DNA of 64,000 nt. Origin: Pseudofrankia saprophytica (GTDB lineage Bacteria > Actinomycetota > Actinomycetes > Frankiales > Frankiaceae). This document shows positions 16,815-24,869 of the stretch, piece after piece. How positions within the stretch are numbered: position 1 is the stretch's first letter; each line of letters begins with the position of its first letter. A program made the translations under genes and the position numbers. The DNA lies in assembly GCF_000235425.2 (NCBI RefSeq), contig NZ_KI912266.1:3105671-3169670 (forward strand). Reading direction: 5' to 3'. The notes under the pieces are model-generated. The model had not been told where the DNA came from and made no database searches. It saw nothing but the letters and a program-made list of their open reading frames with translations.

Positions 16815-17810
16815 CTAACCCATCGCCGCGGACGGCATGGTGACCTCGAGCGCGCCGAGCGTCGAATGGTTGACGTCCCACTCGAGCGCACCCGGCCGGC
16901 CGAACGGGGTAGCCGCCGGCTGGGCACCGTCGAGGACCTTCACGGCGACGTCGGCGCCCTGCGAACCTAGGTCTGCGTAACTCGGCCCCAGCGTGGCCAG
17001 CACCCCGCTCGTGGTCGCGTCTCCCGACGTCAGGTACAGCGGGATCTTGTTCGACAGGGCGACCGCGCCGACCGCCGCGATGCCCGACGCCACGGCCGCA
17101 TCGGGTCCGACGAGGATCGTGTCGGTCCGGCCGACCAGGGATCGGGCGGCGCTCTGCACGTCACCGGCGCCCGCCACGGTTGCCTCGACCAGTGAGAGAC
17201 CGGGCCGCGCCTTGATCGCCGTCCGCAGCTGCGCGACCCAGACCTGGCTGTTCTCGTTCGACGGATCGTAGATCGTCCCGATCCGCCTCGGCGCCGGGGT
17301 GACCTTGGCCAGCTCGCCGAGGAGCTCGGCGGGGTCGACGAAGTCGATAGTGCCCGTGACATTGCGCCCGGGGCGGTCCAGGCTGTCGGCCACCTTGCCG
17401 CCGACCGGATCCCCCATCGCCAGCGCGATGATCGGATGCGTCTTGTCCTGCTGCGCCATGGCGATGACGGCCGGAGTGCCGATCACCGCGATCAGCGAGG
17501 AATTGGACCGGGAAAGGTTGCGGGCGATGCTCTGGATCAGGGACGGATCGCCGTTCGCGTTGCTGACGCTGTAGCTGACCGTCCGTCCGGCCAGCTTGGC
17601 CGTGAGCTCCTTCTTGAACGCCGTCTCCAGGGTGGTGACGACGTCGGCTTGCGCGACCTCGAAGATGTTGACCTTGACCGTGCCCGAACCGGCGCTCGAC
17701 GAGGTCGTCGATCCGGACGAGCTCCCGCAACCGGCGATCACACCGATCATGCCGATCGCGCCCAGTAGCGCGCCGGCCATCCGGCGGCGACGCGATGTCC
17801 CCAGCTTCAT
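16815..17810 (-). CDS. ABC transporter substrate-binding lipoprotein (TrpX-like, ABC_sub_bind)
   Basis: The 331-residue protein has a lipoprotein signal: basic start, hydrophobic core, and lipobox VIAGC with Cys28. It then has the ABC_sub_bind pattern, with IAVIGTPAVIAMAQQ, HPIIALAMGDPVG, and RRIGTIYDPSNENSQ, typical of tryptophan/tyrosine-type binding proteins. ATG 17808-17810 is preceded by GGGAGG. It would capture substrate outside the membrane for the permease and ATPase downstream. The position next to phenylpyruvate-making genes suggests an aromatic ligand. A perfect dyad lies 14 bases upstream of the start. Confidence 0.82.
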   Translation of the reverse strand: MKLGTSRRRRMAGALLGAIGMIGVIAGCGSSSGSTTSSSAGSGTVKVNIFEVAQADVVTTLETAFKKELTAKLAGRTVSYSVSNANGDPSLIQSIARNLSRSNSSLIAVIGTPAVIAMAQQDKTHPIIALAMGDPVGGKVADSLDRPGRNVTGTIDFVDPAELLGELAKVTPAPRRIGTIYDPSNENSQVWVAQLRTAIKARPGLSLVEATVAGAGDVQSAARSLVGRTDTILVGPDAAVASGIAAVGAVALSNKIPLYLTSGDATTSGVLATLGPSYADLGSQGADVAVKVLDGAQPAATPFGRPGALEWDVNHSTLGALEVTMPSAAMG

Positions 17811-17823
17811 CCGACCTCCCAAT

Positions 17824-17841
17824 CTGAGAAGTTCTTCTCAG
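17824..17841. promoter_or_regulatory. inverted repeat in the leader of the TrpXYZ-like operon
   Basis: CTGAGAAGTTCTTCTCAG has perfect 8-bp arms around TT. It ends 14 bases before the lipoprotein start codon, directly upstream of its GGGAGG ribosome site. It could be an operator overlapping the promoter or a short hairpin that masks the ribosome site. No T-box or riboswitch features were recognised around it. Confidence 0.45.
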
Positions 17842-18084
17842 GTCAGGTTGGGAACCTCGTGTTTCTTACCGATAAAGGTTTCTGATCGTTCTGGTAACGA
17901 CTCTGTGGGCTGGTGTACTCACTGTGAGCATCGATTCAACTCCGGCGACTCTGTGTAATGAAGGCGGCGTTCCTAACGCGTAGGCGGCGTTGACGGTGAC
18001 CGTCTGCCGAGGGCACGGGGACGCGGCTCGCCCGGTCCGGATGCCGTCTTGGTCACGGAGGCGTGGGGACTGTCCTACATCCCG

Positions 18085-18276
18085 TCTGAGCCAACCCAGC
18101 TCAAGGCCCGGCTGCGGCCGATGCGCGGGCTCAAACGCCTACGCTCCGCCCAGACGATCAGCACTGGACACGCCCTGATCCAGAACATTCGCCGCGGCCA
18201 CTACGAACTCGCCACCGACGCCGACCCACAGCTGCGGCTCGCGACGGCGTTCACCGAACTCGCTCACGCCATCTGA
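18085..18276 (+). pseudogene. C-terminal remnant of an IS6-family-like transposase
   Basis: About 64 codons match the tail of IS6-like DDE transposases: LKARLRPMRGLKRLRSAQ, then STGHALIQNIRRGHYEL, and the end LRLATAFTELAHAI. The catalytic core is missing; the open frame begins near 18049 without a ribosome site. The fragment ends 80 bases before the intact IS256-family element. Confidence 0.7.
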
Positions 18277-18349
18277 CCAGCGAGCCAGCGACGGTCCAAC
18301 GCGTCCCGACTCCGCCCAAACGCAACAGCCCCGCCGTCGCTGGTTGGCA

Positions 18350-18357
18350 TTCGGCTG
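18350..18357. repeat. left target-site duplication of the IS256-family element
   Basis: TTCGGCTG here is repeated exactly at 19782-19789, immediately outside the two element ends. Eight bases is the usual duplication length for IS256-family insertion, so the insertion is probably recent. Confidence 0.85.
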
Positions 18358-19781
18358 GGGACTGTCAAGTTAACGGTGTAACGGATTGTTATTGAGTTGC
18401 TACTTTCGGCCGGCGGTGAGGCGCCCGTCGAACGCGAGGTCGAAGGCGTTCAGCGGTGCCTTCCAGCGGATCATCCACTTTGCCCGGCCGCGTCCGGTGG
18501 GGTCGAGGCTGGTCACGGTGAGGTAGAGGTGCTTGAGTGCGGCCTGTTCGTTGGGGAAGTGGCCGCGGGCCTTGACGGAGCGGCGGAACCGGGAGTTCAG
18601 CGACTCGATCGCGTTGGTCGTGGCGATGACGGTCCGGATCTCGGCGTCGAAGCGCAGGAACGGGACGAACTCGGCCCAGGCGTTCTCCCAGAGCCGGATG
18701 ATCGCGGGGTATTTCTTCTCCCAGATCGCGGAGAAGTCGGCGAACCGGTCGAGCGCGGCCGCCTCGGTCGGGGCGGTGTAGACGGGCTTGAGGTCGCGGG
18801 CGAGTGCGGGCCAGTCCCTCTTGGACGCATATCTGAACGAGTTGCGGAGCAGGTGCACGATGCAGGTCTGGACGATGGTGTCGGGCCAAACCTGGGCGAC
18901 GGCGTCGGGTAGGCCGGTCAGGCCGTCGCAGACGAGGATGAGGACGTCGGCGACGCCGCGGTTCTTCAGGTCGGTCAGGACAAGCTGCCAGTGTTTGGCG
19001 CCTTCGCCGCCGGTGCCGGCCCAGAGGCCGAGGATGTCGCGTTCGCCGTCGGCGGTGACGCCGATCGCGGCGTAGATCGGCCGGTTCGCGACCTGCCCGT
19101 CGCGGATCTTCACCATGATGGCGTCGATGAACACGACGGCGTAGACGGCGTCCAGGGGGCGGGCGCGCCAGGCCTCCATGCCCTCGATGACCCTGTCGGT
19201 GATGTCCGAGACCTGCTGGCGCGACACGGTGGTGCCGTAGATCTCGGCGAGATGCGCCTGGACCTCGCCGGTCGTCAGTCCCTTCGCGACCAGCGAGACG
19301 ACGAGGTCCTCGACCCCGCCGAGGCGGCGTTGGCGCTTGGCGACGATCGTCGGGGTGAAGGTGCCGTCACGGTCACGGGGCACGTCGATCTCGACCGGTC
19401 CGATCTCGGTGACCACGGTCTTCGTTCGAGTGCCGTTACGGGAGTTCCCGCCGTCACGGCCGGCCGGGTCGTGGGCCTCGTAGCCCAGATGCGAGCTCAG
19501 CTCGGCGGCGAGGGCCTTCTCCAGGACCATCTTCGTCAGGGTGCCCAGCAGCCCGCCCGGCCCCGTCAGCGACAGCCCCTCAACCCGGGCCTTCTCCACG
19601 AGGCTCTGCGCGAGCGCCTCGTCCACGACCACGCCCGCCGGCGCCCCATCGCCATCCACCGGTCTGACCGGGATCGCCCCAGCCGCCGTGTCAGCCATCG
19701 TGTCGGTCATCTGGTGTCTCCTCTACCTGCACAGATGCACAGAGTGTCACAGGGGAGTTACACCGTTGTTCTTACAGGCCC
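18358..19781. mobile_element. complete IS256-family insertion sequence
   Basis: The element is 1,424 bp. Its 25-bp terminal inverted repeats (18358-18382 and 19757-19781) begin GGGACTGT and GGGCCTGT read inward and share the inner block AACGGTGTAAC; they differ at about five positions. It has one full-length transposase gene and is flanked by 8-bp direct repeats TTCGGCTG. It landed in already decayed mobile-element DNA, between an IS6-like tail and a HipA fragment. Confidence 0.9.
18400..19710 (-). CDS. IS256 family (mutator-type) transposase
   Basis: The 436-residue transposase has the family's DDE residues in FIDAIMVKIRDG (first Asp), LVCDGLTGLPDAV (second Asp) and TTNAIESLNSRFRR (Glu). 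It also has the N-terminal DNA-binding part with HLGYEAHDPAGRDGGNSRNG. Length is normal and no frameshift is seen, so it is probably active. The gene fills the element and reads toward its left end. Confidence 0.95.
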   Translation of the reverse strand: MTDTMADTAAGAIPVRPVDGDGAPAGVVVDEALAQSLVEKARVEGLSLTGPGGLLGTLTKMVLEKALAAELSSHLGYEAHDPAGRDGGNSRNGTRTKTVVTEIGPVEIDVPRDRDGTFTPTIVAKRQRRLGGVEDLVVSLVAKGLTTGEVQAHLAEIYGTTVSRQQVSDITDRVIEGMEAWRARPLDAVYAVVFIDAIMVKIRDGQVANRPIYAAIGVTADGERDILGLWAGTGGEGAKHWQLVLTDLKNRGVADVLILVCDGLTGLPDAVAQVWPDTIVQTCIVHLLRNSFRYASKRDWPALARDLKPVYTAPTEAAALDRFADFSAIWEKKYPAIIRLWENAWAEFVPFLRFDAEIRTVIATTNAIESLNSRFRRSVKARGHFPNEQAALKHLYLTVTSLDPTGRGRAKWMIRWKAPLNAFDLAFDGRLTAGRK

Positions 19782-19789
19782 TTCGGCTG
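19782..19789. repeat. right target-site duplication of the IS256-family element
   Basis: TTCGGCTG follows the right inverted repeat and matches 18350-18357 exactly. Together they define the element ends. Confidence 0.85.
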
Positions 19790-19815
19790 GCCATGGACGT
19801 GGTCGGTAGAGGGTG

Positions 19816-20212
19816 TCAGCTCCTGCTGTCGAGGCGGACGCGTTCGGCCTGTTGCTTGATGATGGCCAGGACTCGTTCGTCGCCGGGTGTGCTGGGAATG
19901 GTCGCCAGGATCCGGTCGAGTGTGTCGGTGACGATGGTCGACGCGGCGCGCCGTCGTAGGCCCCATCTGGTGGCTTCGTCGATGAGGTGGACAGTGGTCA
20001 CCTGCTGGATGTCGGTCTGGCCGCCGACGCGTTGGCCCATGCGGGTTTCGGCTCGCATCGGTTGTCCGAGGTGGTCGCGGAGTTCGAGGGCGATCGTGGA
20101 CAGGACGTCGTACAGCGGTGCGAGGCGTACCGCTGGATCATCTGTCGCGTGCAGGATCGAGAGGTTCTTGGCATGTGCGTCGACGTTGCCTATGGCGATG
20201 TTGCCAAGGCCA
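19816..20212 (-). pseudogene. HipA-like kinase toxin, C-terminal fragment
   Basis: Translation upstream from the TGA at 19816-19818 gives GNVDAHAKNLSILHATDD, LAPLYDVLSTIALELRD, then a helical tail ending RVLAIIKQQAERVRL. N-x-D-A-H-A-K-N is the catalytic/metal loop of HipA-type serine kinases and LAPLYDVLST follows it in the family. The N-terminal 250 or so residues are missing: near 20212 the sequence switches into a truncated transposase. No HipB-like antitoxin is nearby. It is a dead fragment. Confidence 0.7.
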
Positions 20213-20771
20213 CGGTGTCGTTGGTGAGGAAGTCGCAGGCCAACACGCCGCGGGCCTGGCTACGCAGGAACTGTGACCATCTTGGCCCGGCGCCGCGGCG
20301 GGGTGCCGGACCGAGGCCGTGGCGGCGCAGGAGGTTGCGGACCGAGGTGGCTGACACCTGGACCTGCAGCTTGCTGCATTCCCCGACGATGCGGACGTAG
20401 CCCCAGCGGGGGTTCTCCCGGGCCAGGCGGAGCACCAGCTGCACCGTGGCCTCCTCAAGTCGGCGACCACGATGCGGCTGCGGGTAGGTCCAGCGTCGGC
20501 GGCCCAGCTCGCGGTGCCAGCGCAGGAGGGTGGCAGGGGTGACGAGGAACGCCGACCAGCGCGGTCGGGGCAGGAGCTGGGCCAAGGTGGCCAGCAGCAT
20601 CCGATCGGATGAGGTGTACCGCGGCCGGGCGAGCTGGCGATGCAGGACCGCCAGCTGGTGGCGCAGGACGGCGATCTCGATGTCCTTCTCGTCCGGCCGG
20701 CCACCGAGACCGGCCACGCCGGGCAGCCTACGGATCAGCAGGAGCACGACCGTCGACACCATGTCCACCAT
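20190..20771 (-). pseudogene. integrase-type transposase, N-terminal part only
   Basis: From ATG 20769-20771 the frame reads GRPDEKDIEIAVLRHQLAVLHRQ, then VTPATLLRWHRELGRRRWTY, ENPRWGYVRIVGE and SQARGVLACDFLT, which is the start of the catalytic domain of IS3/IS481-like transposases. Just after the first catalytic Asp region the sequence breaks into the HipA fragment (junction about 20212-20225) and hits a stop at 20190. Most of the DDE domain is absent. The region upstream of its start (20772-20834) resembles 62,349-62,410. Confidence 0.75.
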
Positions 20772-20948
20772 GATCCCCGCCGTGCTGTTCGCCCAGCTCA
20801 GCGCCCCTGATCGCCTACTTGCACCCCACAGGTCCGGTACAAAGGCTGACCAGGGCGAAGGAGAAGCCGCCGTCAGACAGGACCGGCCACTGGCCGTAAC
20901 CGCGCTGTGCCGAAGCCGCCGGATCGCCCGCCGGCAGGCGCCCATGGA

Positions 20949-21743
20949 TCAGGCGATGGACTCTAGCCAGGTGTCCACGAGCGCGTTGAACTCGGCGGGG
21001 CGTTCCTGGTGCAGCCAGTGGCCACATCCTTCCCAGGAGACGGCCTTGGAGCTGGCATCGGCGAACAGCGTCGTCTCCACGGACACCCGCGAAGGGTCGG
21101 CGTAGAACGACAACACTGGACAGCGTCGCCGTCGTAGGTAGCGCTCCCCGCTGGAGCGCATCGACGTCACCTCGGACCCGGCAGCCATGTTGGTGAGTGT
21201 GTCGCGGAGAACGTGGTTGGGCATGCCGGCGACCCGGCGAAGGTGCCAGGCGCGAAGCGCGGGAACTGACGCCGGGGTGTCGCTCGCGCCCAGCAGGCCT
21301 TGGACGAATGGCACAGGATCGCTGGCATCCATGACGGCCGTGAGGGCGGGGATGGCTTCGACGAGTGCGTCATCGACGAGATAGCCGGGATCGACGGCGA
21401 CCAGCGCCTGGACCATCTCTGGGTGTTCGACGGCGAGGGCGCTGACCACGAGGGCGCCCATCGAGTGGCCCACGGCGACAACCGGCCCGCATCCGAGATG
21501 CTTGACGAGGCGAGCCACGTCGTCCGCGAAGACCCGCGGCTCATAGCCGCCCTCGGGGGTGCTGGAGTGCCCATGCCCTCGGAGATCCAGGGCGATCACC
21601 CGATGCCTGGCCGCGAAGTGCGGCAGCTGCCAGGTCCAGTCGTGCGAATCACAGGTGTACCCGTGCACGAAGAGCATCGGCGGGCTGCCGGTCCCCTCGT
21701 CGGTGAAGAACAGCTGCGCATCACCGAGGTCGGCGAATGCCAC
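20949..21743 (-). CDS. alpha/beta hydrolase
   Basis: A 264-residue alpha/beta hydrolase: oxyanion-hole region LFVHGYTCDSHDW, nucleophile elbow GHSMGALVVS, then an acid-region YADPSR and the catalytic His in GCGHWLHQERP. The fold suits an esterase, lactonase or C-C hydrolase; the substrate is unknown. The open frame extends upstream to 21863, but those residues (ADTLGASGVKVVLADVREE) belong to an SDR fragment. The GTG at 21741-21743, six bases after AGGA, is therefore my preferred start. The gene looks intact. Confidence 0.75.
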   Translation of the reverse strand: MAFADLGDAQLFFTDEGTGSPPMLFVHGYTCDSHDWTWQLPHFAARHRVIALDLRGHGHSSTPEGGYEPRVFADDVARLVKHLGCGPVVAVGHSMGALVVSALAVEHPEMVQALVAVDPGYLVDDALVEAIPALTAVMDASDPVPFVQGLLGASDTPASVPALRAWHLRRVAGMPNHVLRDTLTNMAAGSEVTSMRSSGERYLRRRRCPVLSFYADPSRVSVETTLFADASSKAVSWEGCGHWLHQERPAEFNALVDTWLESIA

Positions 21744-21803
21744 ATCCACTCCTGTCCTCGACGCTCGCGTCGACGCCGGCTCCCGCGCCGTGCGCCGGCG
21801 AGG

Positions 21804-21927
21804 TTCCTCCCGTACGTCAGCCAGGACGACCTTCACCCCGGACGCGCCGAGGGTGTCGGCCATGCCGAGGCCGTTTGCCGCTTGCGGCGCGGGTCATGAC
21901 CGCGACGCGCCCGCCGAACTTCTCCAT
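21804..21927 (-). pseudogene. N-terminal fragment of a short-chain dehydrogenase with a frameshift
   Basis: From ATG 21925-21927 the peptide MEKFGGRVAVMTRAASG is the start of an SDR NAD(P)-binding fold. One extra base in the glycine motif shifts the frame; after it the other frame continues GLGMADTLGASGVKVVLADVREE, the expected next part (SDRs usually read GxxxGxG then VVLAD). Then homology stops and the hydrolase gene follows. It is a broken gene start, now upstream of the hydrolase. Confidence 0.65.
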
Positions 21928-22267
21928 CGGTACCTGCCCCCGACGTCAGTGCCGGTTCAGCATCCGTACGAGTGTCGAGCAAACGTATCCAATATGCAAT
22001 AGTCGGAGGGCGGGAGAGCGGCTCGATCCGGCCACGGGCAGCCAGTCCCGCTCCTGCCTGGCTAACGGCCCCAGGGGCTCGGCGGCCTCGTCGTCCCTTC
22101 GGGCGTGGGCCAGGTCGCCCAGGACGTGGTCGATGCTCCGCCATCTCGGGCGTCTCCACCAGAAAGTCTCGCGCGGCGACATGTGGTCTTGAGGCGCGGA
22201 TTGTGGTGGATGCCGCCAGCGCTGGAGTCTGATCGTGTTGGAGGGAGCGGATGGGCGTCGATGACGG

Positions 22268-22725
22268 AACGCCACGGACTTCGGCACCGCTTCCTCCAGC
22301 GTGCTCAACCCCGGCGTCCGCCTCGGCGCCCACACCACCAGCAGTACGCGGTGGTCGGCTTCGGCGAGACGCTGCGGATGGAACTCGAGCAGGAGGGGAT
22401 CGGGGTGTCGATCCTGTTCCCGGCCAGCATGTCCACCCGTCACCTGGAAAGCAGCAGGCTGGCCCGACCAGCACAGCTGGGACCGTCCCTGCTGCGGAAC
22501 GAGGATGTCGCGGCGATGCTCGCCAGCCGCGACATGGACGACACGACGAACGTCGTCACGCCGGAGTTCGCGGTCCGCAACCTGCTGGACGATCTCGCGC
22601 GCAACGAGCCGTACATCGTGACACACGGTGGCTACCGGGATGCGTTGGTCCGGCGCCAGCAGGCGTTCGTCGCCACGTATGACCGGATGACCGGCTCGAA
22701 CGATGTGACGGAGCCGGCCCGGTGA
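22268..22725 (+). pseudogene. C-terminal part of a short-chain dehydrogenase with a frameshift
   Basis: The plus strand encodes TASSSVLNPGVRLGAHTTS in one frame and, after a one-base loss near 22343 that removes the catalytic K of YxxxK surroundings, continues YAVVGFGETLRMELEQEGIG, SILFPASMSTRHLESSR, and NLLDDLARNEPYIVTHGGYR. This is the second half of an SDR. The Rossmann N-terminus is missing on this strand; a similar N-terminal fragment is found inverted at 21,804-21,927. A ribosome site just after its stop serves the next gene, so the two were once an operon. Confidence 0.65.
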
Positions 22726-22756
22726 GCCAGGAGGAGTTACAGGAGGGGAGTTAGCC

Positions 22757-23233
22757 GTGGACGCCGGCACCCTCGTCGAGATCGAGAAGATCAAGCAGCT
22801 CAAGGCCCGTTACTTCCGGCTGCTGGACACCAAGAAGTGGGACGACTGGGCCGAGGTCTTCACCCCGGACCTCAACCTCTGGGTACAGGACGTTCCGGAC
22901 GTCATCTACACCAGCCGGGAGGAGTTCCTCGCCGCGATCGTCCCGATGCTCACCGGCGCGGTCACCACCCATCACGGGCACATGCCGGAGATCGACGTCA
23001 CCGGGTCGGACACCGCCCGTGGCGTCTGGGCCATGTTCGACTACGTCCAGCTCCGCACCCCGGACCGGTCGATCCAGCTAAAGGGCTTCGGCCACTACCA
23101 CGAGGAATACCGCAAGGGTTCGGACGGCCAGTGGCGGATCAGTTTGCTGCGGCTGCACCGGCTTCGCGTCGACTACAGCCGACGTGTACGCCAACGGTCC
23201 GCGTGCCCGCCCTCATCGGTCGCTTGCCAGTAG
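22757..23233 (+). CDS. SnoaL-like / NTF2-fold protein
   Basis: The 158-residue protein matches the SnoaL_4 family: EIEKIKQLKARYFRLLDTKKWDDW, FTPDLNLWV, TTHHGHMPEIDV, GVWAMFDYVQ, GFGHYHEEYRK and GQWRIS. Members are cone-shaped small proteins acting as cyclases, dehydratases or hydrolase-like enzymes in aromatic, steroid and polyketide pathways. GTG 22757 follows AGGAGGGGA. It is a close paralogue of the C-terminal domain of the gene at 23,272 and converges on it with 38 bases between. Reaction unknown. Confidence 0.8.
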   Translation: MDAGTLVEIEKIKQLKARYFRLLDTKKWDDWAEVFTPDLNLWVQDVPDVIYTSREEFLAAIVPMLTGAVTTHHGHMPEIDVTGSDTARGVWAMFDYVQLRTPDRSIQLKGFGHYHEEYRKGSDGQWRISLLRLHRLRVDYSRRVRQRSACPPSSVACQ

Positions 23234-23271
23234 ATGGTCGGGGCGCTCACGATAGCCGCGACGTCCGGGCT

Positions 23272-24513
23272 TCATCCATCCGCCGCGCTGTGGTCGAAGC
23301 GTTGCCGATTGTTGCGCTTGGAGCTGATCCGCCAGTGCCCGTCCGGGCATTTCCGGTACGTCTCGATGTAGTGGCCGTAGCCTTTGAGGCTCAGTCTGCC
23401 CTGAGGTCCGTCCAGCTGGACGTAGTCGAACATCGACCAGACGCCTTCGGCCTCGGTGTCGCTGAGCAACGTGATCTCTGGCATGTGGCCGTGATGGGTC
23501 GTCACGCCGTTGTCTAGCATGGGGATGGTGGATTCGAAGTACTCCTGGTTGAGCTGGAAGCGCTTCTCCCCTTCGATCGGGAGGTAGTGCTTGCAGTCCG
23601 CGGTGAACAGGTCGCGGAACGCGTCCCAGTTCTTCAGGTCAAGGTAGCGGAAGTACCGTGCCTTGAGCTGCTTGATCTGTTCGATGTCCCATAGCGCCTG
23701 CACGGAGGGTGAAACAGGCTGCTGACCGGACTCCGCGGCGGTCGCCAGGAGCCCAAGCTGCGTGCCCGCGGCGGCGGCGAGGGCCTTGGCGGTCGCGACG
23801 TCCTTGGTGATGTAACGGCCGGCAGCTTCCTGGAGGCGAGCCGACGAGCCGAGCGCGCGCACCGCGCCGAGGGCATAGCTGTTCCCGCTGCAGTGGCTGA
23901 TCGCGTCGAGAGCTTTCGCTGGGTCGAGCCCAAGTTCCCGAGCCACCCGTTCCGCTTCCGCCACCAGGCCGACGTTCGCCCCGAACAGCGCGTTGTTGAC
24001 CAGCTTCACCCGTTGGCCGTCACCGAGTCCGCCGACGTGCAGGATCGGGTTGGCATAGGCGGCCAGCACAGGCCGGACCGCCTCCAGAACGCTGGGCTCA
24101 CCGCCGACCAGCAGCGTCACCCGGCTCGCCGCGGCGTCCGCCGGACCGCCGCTGAAGGCCGCGTCGAGGATCCGGATATCACGGGATCGCCCGGTCTCCG
24201 CGAGCGCGGGCGCGGTGTCGGGGCTACAGGTCGTGTGGATCACCACGACGGAGCCGGGACGCATCGAGGCGAGCAGCCCCTCGTCGCCCCCGCACACCTC
24301 ATGTATCTGCTGGTCGGAGAAGACGCACACAACGACCACGTCGCTGGTGGCCGCCAGCGCGGCAGGCGTCGGTACGCTGCTCGCCCCCGATGCCTCGACC
24401 TCGCGCACCACCTCGGGCCGGCGGGCGTAGAACGACGCCTGGAAGCCTGCCTTGACAACTTGCTCCAGCATGGGCCGGCCCATGCTTCCCACGCCCAAGA
24501 ATCCGATCTTCAT
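23272..24513 (-). CDS. 3-hydroxyisobutyrate-dehydrogenase-like protein fused to a SnoaL-like domain
   Basis: The 413-residue protein has two domains. Residues 1-265 form an NAD-binding beta-hydroxyacid dehydrogenase: GFLGVGSMGRPM at 4-15, the substrate motif FSGGPADAAAS near 120, and the catalytic Lys170 in KLVNNALFG. Residues 277-413 are a SnoaL_4 domain (IEQIKQLKARYFRYLDLKNWD, THHGHMPEI, MFDYVQLDGP, KGYGHYIETYRK). This fusion is unusual to me. It may couple oxidation of a beta-hydroxyacid to hydration or dehydration of its product. ATG at 24511-24513. Confidence 0.8.
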   Translation of the reverse strand: MKIGFLGVGSMGRPMLEQVVKAGFQASFYARRPEVVREVEASGASSVPTPAALAATSDVVVVCVFSDQQIHEVCGGDEGLLASMRPGSVVVIHTTCSPDTAPALAETGRSRDIRILDAAFSGGPADAAASRVTLLVGGEPSVLEAVRPVLAAYANPILHVGGLGDGQRVKLVNNALFGANVGLVAEAERVARELGLDPAKALDAISHCSGNSYALGAVRALGSSARLQEAAGRYITKDVATAKALAAAAGTQLGLLATAAESGQQPVSPSVQALWDIEQIKQLKARYFRYLDLKNWDAFRDLFTADCKHYLPIEGEKRFQLNQEYFESTIPMLDNGVTTHHGHMPEITLLSDTEAEGVWSMFDYVQLDGPQGRLSLKGYGHYIETYRKCPDGHWRISSKRNNRQRFDHSAADG

Positions 24514-24617
24514 GCCGTGCTCCCGGATCCGTCACCGGCGGCCGTCCATGCGTTCCGGTCGAGGCCGAAACCGCCATCAGGGGCGGCCGTGATCGTCTCT
24601 GCCAGTTCTGCTGTCAT
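24510..24617 (-). CDS. small hypothetical ORF coupled to the dehydrogenase-SnoaL gene
   Basis: A 35-codon frame (MTAELAETITAAPDGGFG...) starts at ATG 24615-24617 and overlaps the start of the next gene as ATGA. No homology is recognised and there is no clear ribosome site; the open frame extends upstream to 24761 through the inverted repeat at 24667-24738. The four-base overlap is the only support. It could be a leader peptide or chance. Confidence 0.2.
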   Translation of the reverse strand: MTAELAETITAAPDGGFGLDRNAWTAAGDGSGSTA

Positions 24618-24666
24618 ATCCAACCAATCGTCGGGCGACTGTCCTGTCGAACAAGAGCACAAACGG

Positions 24667-24738
24667 TGAACCTTTTCCATTGCCGTTGGCGGATAGGGCC
24701 CGCCGTGGGCAAGGAGACGCACAAATGGAAAAGGTTCA
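24667..24738. repeat. inverted repeat, 15-bp arms around 42 bases
   Basis: TGAACCTTTTCCATT (24667-24681) is repeated as its exact reverse complement at 24724-24738. The loop of 42 bases is GC rich. The arms are AT rich against a GC-rich background and lie between the SDR gene at 24,870 and the dehydrogenase-SnoaL gene. It could be a regulator site pair, the ends of a tiny element, or an mRNA hairpin. Confidence 0.6.
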
Positions 24739-24869
24739 GTGGGAGGCGCCGGCAGGCCCACGCGGTAGTCGCCGCGAACGACCTCGCGCCCGGGTGTTGT
24801 CGGCCGAACCCTCGAGGACGGCTGCGGCGCGGCCCTGCCGGTGATGCGGACGCAGGCGTTCCCTCTTGA

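Noticed and set aside
21946-22267. Possible gene between the two SDR fragments
   Set aside because: Frames on both strands show no motif or ribosome site; the stretch is likely scar DNA from rearrangement.
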